Positions 1 to 8,455 of a stretch of DNA of 42,511 nt are shown here, piece after piece. Position 1 is the stretch's first letter, and every line of letters starts with the position of its first letter. The notes beneath the pieces are model-generated. The model saw only the letters and a program-made list of their open reading frames with translations, did not search any database and was not told the origin of the DNA. Origin of the DNA: Deltaproteobacteria bacterium (GTDB taxonomy: Bacteria; Myxococcota_A; Polyangia; Haliangiales; Haliangiaceae); contig JACCTC010000205.1 of assembly GCA_013812655.1 (NCBI GenBank), positions 1-42,511 of the forward strand, in the 5' to 3' direction. Both the position numbers and the translations under genes were made by a program.

Positions 1-416
1 CCGGCACCGAGCGCGGCACCGAACGCGGCGTGGCGGAGCGCGAGCTCGACGGAGTCGCGCGCGAGTGGCAGCGCGCCGATCGCGACGGCGAGCGTGGTCG
101 CGGCGGCGGCCCGCACGCAGCGGACGAGCGCGGCGTCGAACAGCGGGCCTCCCTCGATCGGAAGCTGGGCGAGCAGTGCCGCATCGGCGCGCCAGTACAC
201 GTGAAATGGCACGCGCATGAACGCGACGAAGAATGCGACGAGCGTCGCGGCGAGCCACGCATTGCTGCCCGAGCGGAAGCTCGCATCGTGGCGCCACGCG
301 ACCCATGCGGCGATCGCGACGCCCGCGAGGAGCGCGAGCACGAGGGGCGAGCTCCACCACGTGCGGGCGCGACGCTCGGCGAGGGCCGACCATCGCAGGA
401 GCTCGCGGGACGTCAC
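1..416 (-). CDS. Membrane protein, 3' part outside window (possible ABC permease)
   Basis: Only the first 138 codons lie in the window; the gene runs off the left edge. The GTG start at 416 is preceded by TAGGCT and six bases, the leaderless-type promoter found elsewhere in this window. After a basic N-terminus (TSRELLRWSALAERRARTWW) there are hydrophobic stretches at about residues 22-44 and 52-72, and another near 110-125, so it is an integral membrane protein. An ABC ATPase (815-1540) is encoded just upstream on the same strand with only a small secreted-protein gene between, so a role as its permease is plausible. No family motif is visible in this fragment and the function is inferred from context only. 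Confidence 0.6.
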   Translation of the reverse strand, partial: MTSRELLRWSALAERRARTWWSSPLVLALLAGVAIAAWVAWRHDASFRSGSNAWLAATLVAFFVAFMRVPFHVYWRADAALLAQLPIEGGPLFDAALVRCVRAAAATTLAVAIGALPLARDSVELALRHAAFGAALGA

Positions 417-422
417 CCCGCT

Positions 423-428
423 AGCCTA
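423..428 (-). promoter_or_regulatory. Candidate -10 element, leaderless start at 416
   Basis: TAGGCT on the minus strand ends exactly six bases before the GTG at 416. No TTGACA-like -35 is visible 16-18 bases further upstream. Geometry matches the other TANNNT-N6-start sites in this window. Confidence 0.5.
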
Positions 429-454
429 ACCGCGAACGCGCTGCACACCTGCGA

Positions 455-739
455 TCAGCTCTTCGAGATCTTGCCCGAGCCGTCGATCGTGCACGACTCG
501 CCATCCTTGACCGTGCACGTGGTCTTGGTCTTCTTCACGGTGATCTTGCAGGACGTCGCGCCAGCGGGGATCGACAGCTTCTTCGTCACCTTGCCGGCGA
601 TCGACCAGTCCTCGGTCTTGCCGCCACACTCCTTGAGGAGCTCGTGGCTGTTGTGGTCGTCGTTGCGGATGGTCCACTCGGCGAACGCGGTGCCGGCGGA
701 GAGGGTGAGGACGAGGAGGGTGGTCAGCAAGGTCTTCAT
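455..739 (-). CDS. Small secreted protein, four cysteines, unknown function
   Basis: A 94-residue protein with a typical Sec signal peptide: MKT, then a hydrophobic TLLVLTLSAG core and a TAFA cleavage site near residue 20. The mature part is about 74 residues, lysine- and threonine-rich (runs such as KITVKKTKTTCTV), with four cysteines that could form two disulfides, suggesting a small beta-rich periplasmic or secreted domain. The ATG at 739 was chosen because it places the signal peptide at the N-terminus; the open frame extends 13 codons further without a better start. It lies between the ABC ATPase and the truncated membrane protein on the same strand. No family recognised. Confidence 0.7.
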   Translation of the reverse strand: MKTLLTTLLVLTLSAGTAFAEWTIRNDDHNSHELLKECGGKTEDWSIAGKVTKKLSIPAGATSCKITVKKTKTTCTVKDGESCTIDGSGKISKS

Positions 740-814
740 GCTGGTCGGACGACCGCCGACGCGCGCGGTCGCACACAATCGACAGCGGGGCCGAGAGTCT
801 CTTCACGTGGCCTA

Positions 815-1540
815 TCAGGTGGGCCCTTCGTCTGCAATCAGCGACACATAGAGCTCCTCGACGGCTGCGGGGCCCTGGGCGAGGAGCGCCTTGACGTCAT
901 CACCGCGGCGGTCGGCGACGAGCTTGCCCTTGTCGACGAGCAGGATCCGGTCGCACATCCGCTCGGCGACGCCGAGGAGGTGGGTGGACATCAGGATCGC
1001 GGCGCCGCGATCAGCGGTCGCGCGCAGGGTGGCGCGGGCGGCGCGCGAGGCGTGCGGATCGAGCCCGTTCAGCGTCTCGTCGAGGAGGGCAAGCTCGATC
1101 GGACCGACGAGGGCCGCGGCGAGGCCCACGCGCTGGCGCATGCCGAACGACAGCTCGCGGCACGGGCGTCCGGCGATCTTCGCGAGGCCGAGGTCGGCGA
1201 GCACGCGCTCGGCGGCGGCGACATCAGCACCACGCGCCTCGGCGACGAAGCCGACATGCTCGACGACCGTGAAGTACTCGTAGAGCGCGGGCGGTTGATC
1301 GGCGAATCCGACCTTCCTGCGCGCGCTGCGCGGGGCGGTCGCGAGATCCTCGCCGCCGACGGTGATCGTACCGGCGCTCGGTAGCACGGCCCCGGCCATT
1401 GCCGCGAGCGTCGTGCTCTTGCCCGCGCCGTTGGGCCCGAGCAGCAACGTGATCTCGCCACCGTGCAGGTCGAAGGACAGGCCGTCGACGGCTGCCCGCT
1501 TGCCATAGTGGATCGACAGGTTCGAGACGCTCGCGATCAC
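815..1540 (-). CDS. ABC transporter ATP-binding protein
   Basis: A 241-residue ABC-type ATPase that should power transport by a membrane partner. Visible motifs: Walker A GPNGAGKS at residues 35-42, a signature segment LSFGMRQRVGLAAAL (a variant of LSGGQ), Walker B plus D-loop LALLDETLNGLDP, in which Thr follows the catalytic Glu instead of the usual Pro, and the switch His in STHLLG. Length and motif set fit the CcmA/YhaQ-like importer/exporter ATPases that pair with separate permeases. The GTG at 1540 overlaps the TGA of the upstream DUF4139 gene in a GTGA tetranucleotide, so translation is probably coupled. The best permease candidate is the truncated membrane protein at 1-416. Substrate unknown. 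Confidence 0.9.
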   Translation of the reverse strand: MIASVSNLSIHYGKRAAVDGLSFDLHGGEITLLLGPNGAGKSTTLAAMAGAVLPSAGTITVGGEDLATAPRSARRKVGFADQPPALYEYFTVVEHVGFVAEARGADVAAAERVLADLGLAKIAGRPCRELSFGMRQRVGLAAALVGPIELALLDETLNGLDPHASRAARATLRATADRGAAILMSTHLLGVAERMCDRILLVDKGKLVADRRGDDVKALLAQGPAAVEELYVSLIADEGPT

Positions 1541-2862
1541 CACGTGTACACCACCACGTAGAGCGTTTTCGTTCGACCCCCGGAGGGAACGATCGTCCGC
1601 ATCGACAGCTGTTGCGGGCCTTCCTTGACCGCACGGCCATCGAGCGGGTAGGCGAGCGCCCACTGGTGCCCGCGATACAGGTGCTCGCGGAGCACGACCT
1701 CGACCGGCCGCGGCCGCGTGCTCTCGATCGTCAACACGAACTCCTCGACGACGCGGCGGCCGCGTTCGTCGTCGGTGTACTCGCGGCGCTCGCGGCGGCC
1801 GGTGACGCCCTCGGCGGTGCCGACCGGGATCGTGTCGACCCGTGCGACCCGTGTCGAGGCATCGAACAGCCGCGCCTCGCCGAGCACCGCGAGCGTGCCG
1901 TCACCACGCCGCTCGAGCAGCCGAACGGGCCCGGCGGGCAGCCCGGCGGTCGCGCGGCGGTCGCGCACGATCTCGAAGCTCTCGGTGACCCGCGACGACG
2001 CGGGCCCGGCGCCGAACGAGCGCTCGCGGACCGGTGCCGATCCCGGCCGATCGAGCGCAGTGCCGATCGGATCGTAGACGAGCACCGAGCGCATCTCGCG
2101 CGGCACCGCGTCCGGCAGCAGCTCGATCCGGGTCTCGCCGTCGCCGAGAACGACACGGCCGAGCGCGCGTGGAGTCGCGTTCGGCGTCGCCGCGGGATCG
2201 CTCGGGTCGACGAGTGCCGCGTCCTCGGTCCACGCCGCGAGCTCGGCATCGACGACGCGCAGCTCCATCGCCGGCAACGCGATGCCGGTCGTGTTGCGCA
2301 CCGCGATCGCGCCACCCAGCACCGCGTGATCGCGGGTGGCGGTGGTCGTCATCGTGTACGCGGCACCCCAGCGCAGGCGGTCGGTCGAGTAGCCGAGGTG
2401 GATCGCGAACCGTCCCGCGCGCGGTGCGCCGATCACGAGCTCGACCTCCCGTGGCTCGGCCGGCGGCTCGGGAACTGCCTCGAGCTCGTCCGGCACCGCG
2501 AGCTCGTCGGCGTCCTCGGGCGTTGGCTCGTCGGCGTCCTCGGGCGTCGGCTCCGGCGCGGACAGCTCGTCGGGCAGCTCGGGGCGCGGATCGCCCGCCA
2601 TCCGCAGCTCGGCGATCGTGAAGCGGTCGCGTTCGAGTACGTAGAGGTCATCGATCGCGATGCCGGCCGGCACGCGCACCCGCACCCTTGCATACGCCGC
2701 GACCGGGACATCGATCTCGACGCGCTGTCGGACCACTGCACGATCGCGATACAGCGTGATCTCGCCGCCCGCACCGCCACGGTTCGCAGGACCGTCTGCG
2801 ACGGGCCGTGGTCCGCACGCGACCGCTGCGATCGCGAAGAAGCCAAGCGCGGTTCGCGTCAC
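1537..2862 (-). CDS. DUF4139-type envelope lipoprotein (second of a pair)
   Basis: A 441-residue exported protein with a short hydrophobic N-terminus and a candidate lipobox AVAC at about residue 16, so probably a lipoprotein. The middle holds an acidic, proline-rich linker with a near-perfect duplication of PTPEDADE. The rest is beta-rich and ends in YVVVYTW, resembling DUF4139/mucoidy-inhibitor-like proteins. It looks like a paralogue of the neighbour at 2859-4283: both have the domain order and C-terminal pattern of strands ending in an aromatic-Trp terminus. The start at 2862 is a GTG overlapping the upstream TGA (GTGA); its own TGA overlaps the ABC ATPase start in the same way. Function is not established; a role in envelope assembly or adhesion is only inference. 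Confidence 0.75.
   Translation of the reverse strand: MTRTALGFFAIAAVACGPRPVADGPANRGGAGGEITLYRDRAVVRQRVEIDVPVAAYARVRVRVPAGIAIDDLYVLERDRFTIAELRMAGDPRPELPDELSAPEPTPEDADEPTPEDADELAVPDELEAVPEPPAEPREVELVIGAPRAGRFAIHLGYSTDRLRWGAAYTMTTTATRDHAVLGGAIAVRNTTGIALPAMELRVVDAELAAWTEDAALVDPSDPAATPNATPRALGRVVLGDGETRIELLPDAVPREMRSVLVYDPIGTALDRPGSAPVRERSFGAGPASSRVTESFEIVRDRRATAGLPAGPVRLLERRGDGTLAVLGEARLFDASTRVARVDTIPVGTAEGVTGRRERREYTDDERGRRVVEEFVLTIESTRPRPVEVVLREHLYRGHQWALAYPLDGRAVKEGPQQLSMRTIVPSGGRTKTLYVVVYTW
2503..2550. repeat. 24-bp tandem duplication inside DUF4139 gene
   Basis: Two adjacent 24-bp units (2503-2526 and 2527-2550) differ at one base. They encode two copies of an eight-residue acidic segment (PTPEDADE) in the linker of the 1537-2862 protein. 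The reading frame is kept, so this is a recent in-frame duplication in a disordered region. Confidence 0.85.
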
Positions 2863-4283
2863 CACGAATAGAGGACGCTGTAGGTCACGACCTGGCTGGC
2901 TTTCGCCGGGACCTGGACACGGTACTCGAGGGCCTGGGGTCCACTGCGCATGCTGCGCTTGTCCTCACCGACGAGCTTCCACACCGGCCACCGCCACGCG
3001 TACTCGCGGATCACGACGTCGGCTGGATGCTTGCCCTTGTTCTCGATGCGGACCTCGAGCTTCTCGTGGATCGTGCGCGTCCGCTCGTCGACGTTGCACG
3101 TCACCGCCTTGCGGGAGCCGACAATCTCGCCACCGGGCGCGAGCTTGATACGCGCGATCCCGGCGCTCGATCGCAGCACGTCCTCGCTGGCGACCTCGAG
3201 GCGGCCGGCCTTGCTCCGGTGAAACAGCCGGATCCGGCCCTCGGGGAGCGTCGTCTGCGCCGGAAGATCGAGCTCGACCGCGATCTCGGCACGGCCGGTA
3301 TCCGTGCCGACGCCATTGTGGAACGAGCAGTCGGTCGCCGGATCCTCCTGATGATTTTGCGAGGGATCCGGCATCGCCTCGTAGGTGACGACGCGCCGGA
3401 CCTTCGCCGCGGTGCGCGCCGGGATCAGCTCGACCTGGATCGCGTCACCAGCGGCGATCTTGACCGGCGTCGGCGTCGTGAAGCGCAGCGGTACCGGCGG
3501 CGGCCGGAGCAGCGTGCCGGTTGCCGTCGCGGTGCCCGCGCTGACGAGCGTGAGCTCGGCGCGCTCGAACGTCGCGCCTGTCGCATTCTTCAGCGTGGCC
3601 CAGGCCGAGAAGTCGAGCGTGGCACCCGCCTCGTCGAGCACCGCGAGGTAATCGGCGGTCCACGAGATGCCCTCCGCGCGGTACGTCAGCTCGACGGTGT
3701 GCTTGCCGGGCTTCTTCGCGACGACGCGCCAGATCATCGTCGGCTCGTCGGTGCCGGTGCTCGCGACGCGGACGTCGAGCACGTAGCCATCGCGTCGCAT
3801 CACGCTCAACACGCTCGACCGCCGCGCATCTCCGGCGCCGGTCTCGACGACGATCGTCTGGTCGTCGACGGCGCGCAGCACCCCGCCGACCTCGCCCTTC
3901 GTGGTCACGACGGTGACCTGCTCGCCGATGCGACGCGCGAGGAGCGCGGTCGACGACGTCGCGCCGGGCACGAAGCGTTGCTCGGTGATCGTGATCGCGG
4001 GCTCGGTCAGATCGCGCAGCTGGACCGATGCCGGATCGACGGTCGCCGCGACGCCGGTGATCCGGATCTCGCCGGTCGCACCGATCTCGACGTCGCGCGT
4101 CTCGGTGATCATCGCGCCGCTCGTCGGCACCGCGCCGCCATACGTCATGCCGCCGAACGCCGCGCTGCTCGGCGCCGCGCCCCACACGGTGACCCGCGTT
4201 CCCGTGCTGCCACCCGCGTGCGCGACCAATCCGCCTGCGATCACGGCCGCGCTACCTGCGAGCCAGGCGAGCCGATCGACCAT
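2859..4283 (-). CDS. DUF4139-type envelope protein (first of a pair)
   Basis: A 474-residue exported protein with a signal peptide (MVDRLAW, then a hydrophobic LAGSAAVIAGGLVAHA). The body is beta-rich with features of DUF4139 proteins: an N-terminal segment followed by a QVTVVTTKGEVGG-like small beta domain, a YRAEGISWTADYLAVLD core, and a C-terminus ending SVLYSW. I chose the ATG at 4283 because GGAG lies eight bases upstream and it puts the signal peptide first; in-frame ATGs at 4310 and 4322 lack a ribosome site. The gene leads an operon with the downstream DUF4139 paralogue (four-base GTGA overlap) and the ABC ATPase. Family members are widespread but their biochemical role is unclear. 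Confidence 0.75.
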   Translation of the reverse strand: MVDRLAWLAGSAAVIAGGLVAHAGGSTGTRVTVWGAAPSSAAFGGMTYGGAVPTSGAMITETRDVEIGATGEIRITGVAATVDPASVQLRDLTEPAITITEQRFVPGATSSTALLARRIGEQVTVVTTKGEVGGVLRAVDDQTIVVETGAGDARRSSVLSVMRRDGYVLDVRVASTGTDEPTMIWRVVAKKPGKHTVELTYRAEGISWTADYLAVLDEAGATLDFSAWATLKNATGATFERAELTLVSAGTATATGTLLRPPPVPLRFTTPTPVKIAAGDAIQVELIPARTAAKVRRVVTYEAMPDPSQNHQEDPATDCSFHNGVGTDTGRAEIAVELDLPAQTTLPEGRIRLFHRSKAGRLEVASEDVLRSSAGIARIKLAPGGEIVGSRKAVTCNVDERTRTIHEKLEVRIENKGKHPADVVIREYAWRWPVWKLVGEDKRSMRSGPQALEYRVQVPAKASQVVTYSVLYSW

Positions 4284-4378
4284 GAACCGTGCTCCAGCCC
4301 GACGCGCCATCTTGTCGATCATACGCCGGCGCGGCTGTGGTGCCCGTGGGAACCGCTCGGCGGGGTGCCATCCTTGTG

Positions 4379-4384
4379 TATAGT
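4379..4384 (+). promoter_or_regulatory. Candidate -10 element, leaderless start at 4391
   Basis: TATAGT ends six bases before GTG 4391, so a transcript starting about seven bases downstream would begin on the start codon. No clear -35 hexamer is seen. Confidence 0.5.
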
Positions 4385-4390
4385 GCGGAC

Positions 4391-7300
4391 GTGGTGGCCG
4401 CGACGTATCCGGGAACGGTGTCGCCCTTGCGAGGTCTCGATCCGTACGGCGAGGCGGAGCGGGACGTCTGGCAGGGGCACGAGAAGGAGCGCGACGCGAT
4501 CGCCAAGCTCGTGACCGCGGACGGGTTTCGCGCCGGCCTCCTGTTCGGCGAGCCCGGGGTGGGCAAGACCTCGCTGGTCCGCGCCGGCCTGATCCCGCAC
4601 CTCCGCGATCACGGCATCGTCGCGCTGGCGTGCGAGGACCTCTCGCAGCCGGCCGCGAGCTTCGCCGCTGGACTCTCCGCGTTTGGCATCCAGCCGACCG
4701 CGGGCGAGTCGCCGACGATGTTCATCACGCGTGCGGTCGCGAACGCGGTCGCCGGCCAGCAGTTCGTGTTCATCGTCGACGATGTCGATCTGCTCTGCCT
4801 CGACGAGCGCGCCGCGATGGAGATCTCGGATCTGTTCTCGCGGGTGATCAGCCGCTCCGGTGGCAAGGCGCGTTTCTTGTTCGTGTGCGCGAGCGAGCGG
4901 CTCCACGTCCTCGGCAACATCGAGCGCCGCACCGGCTCGCTGTTCCCGCCGTCGACGCGCTACGAGCTGACCCGGCTGCCCGCTGCCGAGGCGAGCAAGA
5001 TCTTCGACCGCATCCTGTCGTTCTCGGGTGTCGCGGCCGATCCCGCGCTCGCCAGCACGATCGTGATGGGCATCGGCCACGGCGAGCCGGTGCTGCCCGC
5101 GGATCTGCAGCTCGTCGGGCTCGCGATGCGCGACCTCAAGATCTCGAACGCGGCGGCGCTGCAGAAGCTCGGCGGGCCGACCGAGCTCGAGGAGGCGTGG
5201 CTGTTCGACGCGTGTCGTGCAACCGGCAACGAGCGCTCGGCAATGCGGCTGTGCGCCGAGCTGGCCGCCGGTGGCCCCGGGCCGCGACCCTTCGAATCGG
5301 TCGTCCGCCGCATCAACATCGATCCCACGTACGCGCAGCACGCGTTTAGCGTCCTCGAACAGCGCGGCGTGATCATCCGCGGCGATGCGAACGGCGCGAC
5401 CTGGATGCTGCGCCACGAGGTGCTGACTGCGCGGGTCCGCGAGCAGACCGCACCGGCCCGCGCCGCCGCCCGCCGCGCCTTCGATCTGCTCGGCTCGAAG
5501 ACCGCCAGCAAGGAGCGGTTGACGATCGGCGAGCTGCGCGCACTCCGCACCGAGGGCATCGCGCCGGCAACCGCCGCCGAGATCGCGGTCGTCGAGCGTT
5601 CGAAGCGCTACTACCTGACGATCGCCGGCGCGGTCGCCGCGGTGCCGCTCCTCATCCTCATCATCATCTGGGTCTCGCTGCGTGGCCGGGTCTACTTCGA
5701 CCTCACGCCACGCGCCGGCGGCGATCACGTCGTCGTCCGCGGCGGCCGCGCCGGGCTCTCCAGCTTCTTCTGGCTGCCCGGTGGCTTCGGCGACGAGGTC
5801 GCGGACACCGGGCTGACGCGGGCGATGGTCGCGCCCGAGCAGTGGAAGAAGATCGGCAACCACGATCTCGGCGCGACCCGCGATGACTGGTCAGCACAGT
5901 GGCGGTCGCTGATGGCGCCACAGCTCGCCGGGCTCGTCGATTACGCGAGTGGCAACGATGCAGCGCTCGAGCCGCTGCGCAAGGCGGCGAAGGATCCCGA
6001 GGATCTCGCGGAGCTCCTCACCGCGCTGCGACCGATCGCGCGCGGCAGCGTTCCCGAGGTCGCGCTCGTCGAGGCCGCGCTCGCCACGCCATCGCCGGCC
6101 GTGCAGCGAGCCGCGGTCGCTGCGGCAGGTGCCGCCGCGCGGCGTCGTCCAGACGTCTACACCGAGACGTTGACGCAGGCGCTGATCTCGAACGATGCCG
6201 AGCTCCGGCGGATCGCGTTCGCCTCGGTGCGCAACGTCGGCGAGCGTGGACGGGCACTGTTCGAGGCGGCACTCGCGCGTAACCCCGACGCGTCGACGCG
6301 CCGCGAGCTGCTCGTCGAGGTCACGACGGTGACGACCGAGGACGCGCCGCAGGCTGCGACGGCCGTCGGCGTGCTCGCCGATCCCGAATCGCCGCCCGCG
6401 CTGCGCGAGCGCGCGAAGACCCAGCTCAAGGGCGCGATCGCGAAGGACCTCACCTCGGCGGCGACCGCGCTGACGTCGTTGATCGCCCAGGATCGCGCCC
6501 CGACCGACGCGCGCGTGTTCGCGATCGAGCTGCTGCGCGATCTCGATCCGTTGCCCAAGGTGCCAGACCTGGTCGAGGCAGCGCGCGCCGCGTTCACGTC
6601 GAAGTCCGGCGCGGTGCGGGCCGCCGCCCTGCCGCTCTACGCGAAGGCCGATCCGGTGCGCGCGGGCGGTGATCTCGCGACGATGCTCGACGATCCGAAG
6701 CTCGACAAGGCGCTCCGCGTCGCGGCGGCGCTCGCGTGGGGCGAGGTCGCGTCGAGTAACGCGGGCGCCGCGACCAACGCGCTCGATCGCATGCTGAAGG
6801 ACGGCGATCAGGACATCCGGGCCGCGGCCGCGACCGCGGCGGGTCGCATGGGCCGCGCGTACCAGGAACGACTGTCGAAGATGGCCAAGACCGAGAACTA
6901 CGTCGTGCGGATCGGTGCTGCGCGCGGGCTCGCCGCGAGTGCCGCGGCCGGCGCGAGCGTCGGCGTCGCGATCGGCGGGATCAATCAGCTCTGGCGCGAG
7001 AAGGGCCGGCCGCGCCGGGAGGCTGCGAAGGTGTTCGCCGATCTCGCGAAGAAGAAGCCGCAGGCCGTCCTCGAGTACCTGCGGTTCGCCGCGCGCACCA
7101 CCGAGGATCCGTCGCTGCACCCGATCGGCGTCGAGGGTCTCTGCAACGCCGCGCTCGCCGGTAGCAACGCCGCACGCGGCATGCTCGCCGGGTCGACCGA
7201 TGATCCGTCGCAGGACGTCCGCCGCCTCGTGATGGCGTGCGTCGCCGACGGTCCCGACCCTGCGAAGAACGGCGTCGTGATCGCCGCGCGTCTCGTCCGC

Positions 7301-8299
7301 GATCCGAACGGCGAGATCCGCGCCGATGCCGCCCGAGTGCTCGCGATGGCCGCCGCGAAGGGCGGCAAGGTCACCGAGAACATCGCGGGTGCGCTCGTCC
7401 AGCTCCTCGACGATCCCGACCGCGATGTCCGGCTGATCGCGATCCGCGCGATCGGCGGGCTCGGCCAGGAAGCTCCGAAGGCCGCGACCACCGCGATGGC
7501 ACGCATGTTCGAGCGCGCCGACGAGGGCGAGAAGCTGACGCTGCTCCGTGCTGCTCGCCAGATCGGCGCCGCCGAGCTGATCGGGATCGCGGTTGCCGAC
7601 GCTTCGCCGCTGGTGCGCGTCGAGGCCGTCGATGCTGCGCTCGCGTCGGGCATGCGCGCTGGCGAGACGCTGTCCGCCGCGCTCGCCGACTCCGATCCCC
7701 AGGTCCGCAAGGCCGCACTCGAGCGGCTCGCGGCGCAGAAGGACAAGCTCGAGCCAGCGGTCCTCGATCGCACGCTCGCGCTCGCCGTGCGCGATCCCAA
7801 TCCCGAGCTGAGCCAGCTCGCGCTCACGACGATCGCGCGGGTTGCCGCCAAGGACCAGGTCGTCCAGCGCCTCAAGCGGTCATTGGCGTCGCGTGCCGAG
7901 CGCGAACGTGCCCAGGCGGCTGCGGCGGCGATCGGCCTGGTCGATCGCGATGCCGCGCTCAGCGTCCAGCTGCTCGAGCCGTTGCTCGGCGATCCCTCAC
8001 ACGACGTGCGCGTCGCCATGCTCCCCGCGCTCGCCGCCGCCTACGCCAAGACCAACGAGCCCGAGAAGCTCGCGGGCATGCTGCGCGACTCCGAGACCAA
8101 CTCGAATCGCCGCCTCACGGTCTCCGCAGCGTTCGTGACGCTGTCGCGAACCGAGGCCGGCCGCGCGGCCTCCGAATCGACGCTGACGAAGGTCTCGAAG
8201 GATGGGCCTCCGATGGCGCGCGCACTCGCGAAGCTGACGCTCGGCCTGATCACGGCGCGCGCCGACGGCATGGCATTTCTCCAGGAGCTCGTTCCCTGA
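4391..8299 (+). CDS. STAND-type (nSTAND1-like) ATPase with TM helix and long HEAT-repeat domain
   Basis: About 1302 residues. The N-terminus reads PLRGLDPYGEAERDVWQGHE, the entry motif of nSTAND1-like ATPases, followed by Walker A GEPGVGKTS (about residues 53-61), Walker B-like FIVDDVDLL and a winged-helix-like segment. A single transmembrane helix lies near residues 408-432 (AVAAVPLLILIIIWVSL). From about residue 500 to the end are some 20 HEAT/PBS-lyase-type helical repeats with the recurring D-x-x-x-x-V/I-R pattern (for example DDPDRDVRLIAIRAIG, DPSHDVRVAMLPAL). This order predicts a cytoplasmic ATPase and an exported scaffold, unless the helix inserts the other way. The GTG at 4391 fits the TANNNT-N6 rule; an in-frame GTG at 4289 has no support. 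STAND ATPases act as signal-triggered switches; the trigger and partner are unknown. Confidence 0.8.
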   Translation: MVAATYPGTVSPLRGLDPYGEAERDVWQGHEKERDAIAKLVTADGFRAGLLFGEPGVGKTSLVRAGLIPHLRDHGIVALACEDLSQPAASFAAGLSAFGIQPTAGESPTMFITRAVANAVAGQQFVFIVDDVDLLCLDERAAMEISDLFSRVISRSGGKARFLFVCASERLHVLGNIERRTGSLFPPSTRYELTRLPAAEASKIFDRILSFSGVAADPALASTIVMGIGHGEPVLPADLQLVGLAMRDLKISNAAALQKLGGPTELEEAWLFDACRATGNERSAMRLCAELAAGGPGPRPFESVVRRINIDPTYAQHAFSVLEQRGVIIRGDANGATWMLRHEVLTARVREQTAPARAAARRAFDLLGSKTASKERLTIGELRALRTEGIAPATAAEIAVVERSKRYYLTIAGAVAAVPLLILIIIWVSLRGRVYFDLTPRAGGDHVVVRGGRAGLSSFFWLPGGFGDEVADTGLTRAMVAPEQWKKIGNHDLGATRDDWSAQWRSLMAPQLAGLVDYASGNDAALEPLRKAAKDPEDLAELLTALRPIARGSVPEVALVEAALATPSPAVQRAAVAAAGAAARRRPDVYTETLTQALISNDAELRRIAFASVRNVGERGRALFEAALARNPDASTRRELLVEVTTVTTEDAPQAATAVGVLADPESPPALRERAKTQLKGAIAKDLTSAATALTSLIAQDRAPTDARVFAIELLRDLDPLPKVPDLVEAARAAFTSKSGAVRAAALPLYAKADPVRAGGDLATMLDDPKLDKALRVAAALAWGEVASSNAGAATNALDRMLKDGDQDIRAAAATAAGRMGRAYQERLSKMAKTENYVVRIGAARGLAASAAAGASVGVAIGGINQLWREKGRPRREAAKVFADLAKKKPQAVLEYLRFAARTTEDPSLHPIGVEGLCNAALAGSNAARGMLAGSTDDPSQDVRRLVMACVADGPDPAKNGVVIAARLVRDPNGEIRADAARVLAMAAAKGGKVTENIAGALVQLLDDPDRDVRLIAIRAIGGLGQEAPKAATTAMARMFERADEGEKLTLLRAARQIGAAELIGIAVADASPLVRVEAVDAALASGMRAGETLSAALADSDPQVRKAALERLAAQKDKLEPAVLDRTLALAVRDPNPELSQLALTTIARVAAKDQVVQRLKRSLASRAERERAQAAAAAIGLVDRDAALSVQLLEPLLGDPSHDVRVAMLPALAAAYAKTNEPEKLAGMLRDSETNSNRRLTVSAAFVTLSRTEAGRAASESTLTKVSKDGPPMARALAKLTLGLITARADGMAFLQELVP

Positions 8300-8422
8300 T
8301 CATGCTCGCGCGGCCCGGTCCCGTCGCTGGACTGCGGCATTGACCTGTTCACGCCATCGGTGCGTGGCCGACGGAAGTCTTCGCATCGTCGGTACATCAT
8401 CGGCAGGCATCGTCGTCGCGAC

Positions 8423-8450
8423 TTGGCATCGCTCGCTGGTCGGGTAGCCT
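8423..8450 (+). promoter_or_regulatory. Candidate sigma-70-type promoter for 8456 gene
   Basis: TTGGCA (8423-8428) is separated by 16 bp from TAGCCT (8445-8450), and the hexamer ends five bases before GTG 8456. It is one of the few promoters in this window with a recognisable -35. Confidence 0.55.
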
Positions 8451-8455
8451 CGCGC

